From positions 1-32,387 of the forward strand of contig JBMOLK010000323.1 in the NCBI GenBank assembly GCA_049325575.1: a stretch of 32,387 bases of DNA, read 5' to 3'. Made by a program: the position numbers and the translations under genes. The stretch is from JBMOLK01 sp049325575 (GTDB taxonomy: Bacteria; Bacillota; Clostridia; Acetivibrionales; Acetivibrionaceae). The stretch's first letter is position 1, and each line of letters starts with the position of its first letter. Positions 29,247 through 32,387 of this stretch are shown here, piece after piece. The notes beneath the pieces were generated by a model. That model was given only the letters and a program-made list of their open reading frames with translations, ran no database searches and had not been told where the DNA came from.

Positions 29247-31792
29247 ATGTTAAAAAACCTTAGCATTAGAAATAAAATATGGCTTACATTATCAATACCG
29301 TTACTAATAATTATAATAACCACAATAGTTTTTACTTTAGGGATGAATTCTGTTGTAGGCGGTATGAGAACCACAATTTATGAGCAGGGAATAAAAGCCT
29401 TGACCTGATACTAAATGCTGACAGGGATATGTACCAGGCTTTAAACAATATTCAGGAACTAAATACTGTAAGTAAGGAAGACCCAAAATATGAGGAACTG
29501 TTAGGGAGCTTCAGGGAAAATGTATCGCAGGTTAACGAGAGAATTGCAAATTCTAAAAATGCTCTGGAAAAAGACCGTGAGTTATGGGACAAATATACAC
29601 ATGCTGAAAGCGGGCATAAAATTTTTGATAATTTTTCATTTATCAGCCAGACCTTTAATAAATGGGTAAAAACTTCAGAGGATATTATAAAATCCGGAAA
29701 TATTAGCACTATCTATAGTACTGACTATCTTAAGGATTTTAACAGTTCACGCGAGTATATGAACCAGATTGGTGAACTTGTGGGCGTTGCAATTGATAAT
29801 GAGGTAGAGGCTTCAATTGATGCAAAGAACAGCGCAATTATGACAGCCTTAATTTTAGTTCTCGTTGGATTTATTTCAGCAGCATTCATATCTGTAGTAA
29901 TAACAGGTACTATCAACAAGTCTTTAAGAAATGCTGTAAACATGATTTCCGAACTTGGAAAAGGACATTTAAATGAAAGAGCAGACGTTAATTCAAAAGA
30001 TGAAATAGGGCAGATGGTTAAATCAATGAATCAATTTGCAGACCACCTTCAGAAGAATGTGGTTGGCGTAATGAAAAAGATATCTGAAGGTGATTTAAAT
30101 ACCGAAATTCAGATTATCGACAGTAACGATGAAATTGGTCCTTCTTTAAAAAATACAGTAGAGTCATTACAAGGACTAATCAACGAAACAACAAAACTTA
30201 CTGACGCAGCAGCTAAAGGTCAGCTGGCAGTAAGAGGAAATCTAAACGGCTTAAAAGGAGCATACTCACAGATAGTCAAAGGAATAAACGATACACTAGA
30301 CGCTGTAATTGAACCTATAAATGAAGCCAAGACCGTACTTGGGAGAATGGCTTCTAATGATTTAACTGTGGAGATGTCCGGAAAATACAATGGAACACTT
30401 AATGAATTTGCGGATGATTTAAATGTTGTAAGAACAGGTTTATTAAGCATTCAGGAAAACCTGGTAAAAGCATCAAAAGGTGATACCAGCAAACTTGAAG
30501 ACATTTTAAAGATCGGTAAAAGATCTGAAAATGATAAATTGACACCTGCTTTGATAGCAGTATATCAGTCGATACAAGGTATTATAGATGAGGTCAATAT
30601 GCTAACCAGGTCTGCAACAGAGGGGAATCTTGACGTCCGGGGCAGCACTGATAAGTTTGAAGGCGGATACAGGACAATTATAGATGGATTCAATAAAACC
30701 ATAGATGCTATTGTGGAGCCCATTAAAGAAGCTTCCAGTGTATTAAAGGAAATGGCTGATGGAAATCTGCAGGTAAGTATGAAAGGTAATTATAATGGGG
30801 ACCATGCGGTTATTAAAAACTCCCTTAATTTGGCATTAGATTCGTTTAATGAAGTATTGGGAGACATTAGATCCTCAGCTGCTCAAGTGGCTTCAGGGGC
30901 TCAACAGATGTCAGGCTCAAGCCAGGTATTATCGCAAGGGGCAACAGAGCAGGCAAGTTCAATTGAAGAGATAACAGCATCAATGGAAGAGCTTTCTTCA
31001 CAGACAAAACAGAATGCAAATAATGCAAGTCAAGCAAACAGTCTGGCAGCTACAGCGAAAGAAAGTGCTATTCACGGCAATATTCAAATGAGGGAAATGC
31101 TAAAATCAATGTCGGAAATCAATGATGCCTCATCGAGTATCTCTAAGATTATTAAAGTGATTGATGAGATAGCCTTCCAAACAAATATCCTTGCGTTAAA
31201 CGCCGCCGTTGAGGCAGCAAGGGCAGGTCAGCATGGAAAAGGCTTTGCTGTTGTTGCAGAGGAAGTAAGAAATCTGGCAGCAAGAAGCGCTGATGCAGCT
31301 AAAGAGACAACCACTATGATTGAAAGCTCCATCAAGAAGGTAGAGGATGGTACTAAAATTACAAATGAGACTGCTCAAGCTCTAAATAACATAGTTGAAA
31401 GTGTTGCAAAGGCAGCTGATCTTGTTGGTGAAATAGCTACTGCGTCCAACGAACAGGCTTCAGGGATAGCCCAGATAAATCAGTCAATTTTGCAGGTTTC
31501 ACAGGTTATACAGACAAACTCTGCAACTTCAGAGGAAGCGGCTGCAGCCAGCGAAGAACTTTCCGGGCAGGCAGAACTTTTAAATGAACTGGTTAGAAAA
31601 TTTAGAATAAATAAGCCTTCAAAAAATAAAGAAAACGTTGGAGGGGTTGACCCTGAGACATTAAAGCTGATTGAGTCCATGAAGGATGATTCAATCAGTA
31701 TTAATTCAAAGGATATATTGGTATCAAAAAAGAATGAAAAGAAAAACCAAAAGAAAATTTTATTAAATGATAATGAATTTGGCAAGTATTAG
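29247..31792 (+). pseudogene. Poly-HAMP methyl-accepting chemotaxis protein, single-base frameshift near the 5' end
   Basis: The gene starts at ATG 29247 (GGAGG 9 nt upstream) and encodes MLKNLSIRNKIWLTLSIPLL, then a transmembrane segment and VGGMRTTIYEQGIKALT before a TGA at 29406. The family continuation (DLILNADRDMYQALNNI) is in another frame, so one base is missing around 29388-29408; an extra G before GACCTG would restore it. The rest (787 residues from the first downstream ATG at 29429) has a four-helix sensor segment, a second membrane helix (about 29832-29910), HAMP and HAMP-like repeats (30000-30870), and an MCP signalling domain whose tip is EIAFQTNILALNAAVEAARA. It is either a true pseudogene, a gene that needs frameshifting, or a sequencing error. 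Confidence 0.88.
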
Positions 31793-31826
31793 TATTCTAA
31801 GATTTTCATAATCTATGCTTAATGTC

Positions 31827-31876
31827 AGGGGGCCATCCTAAAAGGTTTTTAACCTTAAGGAGGCCCCTTGTTTATT
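31827..31876 (+). terminator. Rho-independent terminator after the MCP gene
   Basis: GGGGCC (31829-31834) pairs with GGCCCC (31862-31867), with further CCT/AGG and AAGG/CCTT pairs inside, followed by TTGTTTATT. It lies 35 bases after the stop. The rest of the gap to 32109 is AT-rich; a small TTGCAG/CTGCAA hairpin and a TATAAT at 32043-32048, without a good -35, are all I see. Confidence 0.8.
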
Positions 31877-32108
31877 GCAGTTGCATTTTATAAAGTCTGA
31901 AGTTTTTTATTTTTACTACCTAAGCGGCATAAAGAAAATATATTTTTTTATTTATGGGTATATATATTGTATATAAATCGCTATTTTGCAGATTATGCTG
32001 CAATTTTAAAAAGTAAATATTTATTATGGAATTATTTAGATATATAATAAGTATATCCTGGTAGAATGATTTAAGACTAAAACACTATATTTAGGAGGTA
32101 AACAACTT

Positions 32109-32387
32109 ATGTCTGAAAACAAAACACAGGGACAGGAGCTTTCGGAAAAACTATCCTACAAGAGTATCAATGCATGGAATAAAATCAGTGATGAAGAAGT
32201 ACAAAAAACATTTACGTTTTGTGATGAATATAAGGATTTTTTAAACAAATCAAAGACTGAAAGGGAATTTATTCGGGAAACATTAAAAATGATAAAGGGC
32301 AAAGGCTTTGTTTCCATAGATGATTTGATAAAGTCAAATACATCTCTTAAACAGGGCATGAAGATCTATAGAGTCAGCAGAAACAAA
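32109..32387 (+). CDS. M18-family aminopeptidase, N-terminal part
   Basis: The first 93 residues of a gene that runs off the right edge. It opens MSENKTQGQELSEKLSYKSI, then NAWNKISDEEVQKTFTF and EREFIRETLKMIKGKGFVSI, ending YRVSRNK. This matches the N-terminal region of clostridial M18 aminopeptidases (aminopeptidase I type), which begin with the QELxEKLxYKxxNAW block; these zinc enzymes trim neutral or acidic residues from peptides. The metal-binding residues lie beyond the window and cannot be checked. GGAGG lies about 10 nt before ATG 32109. Confidence 0.8.
   Translation, partial: MSENKTQGQELSEKLSYKSINAWNKISDEEVQKTFTFCDEYKDFLNKSKTEREFIRETLKMIKGKGFVSIDDLIKSNTSLKQGMKIYRVSRNK

Noticed and set aside
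10389..31982. Shared 13-mer TATATAAATCGCT at 10389-10401 and 31970-31982
   Set aside because: In 32 kb of AT-rich DNA, matches of this length are expected by chance and the flanks do not align.
1..32387. CRISPR array, IS element, prophage or tRNA/rRNA gene
   Set aside because: No regularly spaced repeats, transposase motifs, phage structural genes or RNA cloverleaf patterns were seen on either strand.

Overview
This is a low-GC Firmicute chromosome segment. Gene content and order point to a spore-forming, motile, anaerobic clostridium, probably near the cellulolytic Ruminiclostridium/Acetivibrio group. The main clues are the end of a ytfJ-like sporulation gene beside rluB, an ispH gene fused to ribosomal protein S1, small DUF1540 and YpmA proteins, a transcarboxylase-type biotin operon, a Tyr T-box, and chemotaxis plus cyclic-di-GMP signalling genes. 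No prophage, IS element, CRISPR array, rRNA or tRNA was seen, and the species cannot be fixed from the sequence.

Layout. 1-1760: the ytfJ tail, rluB, then a tiny cysteine-rich DUF1540 gene and a DUF5362-like membrane protein on the minus strand. 1840-4475: a speE-speB-mnmM operon with a TTGACA promoter and a long structured leader, closed by a terminator. 4498-5241: a tail-anchored PilZ protein (minus). 5463-9298: a biotin-dependent transcarboxylase or oxaloacetate decarboxylase operon (12S subunit, 56-residue epsilon-like subunit, biotin carrier, 5S subunit). 9314-13276: a conserved protein of unknown function (minus), then ypmA, an RpiR regulator, a histidine phosphatase and a BaiN-like flavoprotein. 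13428-18352: a one-TM protein, then hutP-like, aroH, cmk, plsC and ispH-rpsA, ending at a strong terminator. 18472-20924: speD, ndk, cheR and two small genes. 21053-24458: iscR-iscS-iscU-mnmA, with a palindromic operator over the iscR start region. 24510-26040: the Tyr T-box and tyrS. 26139-26939: a PHP-family phosphatase (minus). 27196-31792: a REC/HD-GYP c-di-GMP phosphodiesterase and a frameshifted poly-HAMP chemoreceptor. 32109 to the end: the start of an M18 aminopeptidase.

Several genes work together. SpeB makes putrescine, SpeD makes decarboxylated SAM and SpeE joins them into spermidine. IscS and IscU build Fe-S clusters, IscR senses them, and IscS can feed sulfur to MnmA; MnmA and MnmM both act on U34 of tRNA. 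PilZ, HD-GYP, CheR and the MCP belong to c-di-GMP and chemotaxis signalling.

The strongest unexplained signal is a family of roughly 85-nt intergenic imperfect palindromes (three full copies and one half copy). All have the same polarity relative to the gene that follows and sit upstream of its promoter region. Other items worth a second look are a 16-bp hairpin that buries the ribosome-binding site of a YkuS-like gene lacking a clean start codon, a membrane-free epsilon-type subunit in the carboxylase operon, the single-base frameshift in the chemoreceptor, and the unknown protein at 9314-10015.
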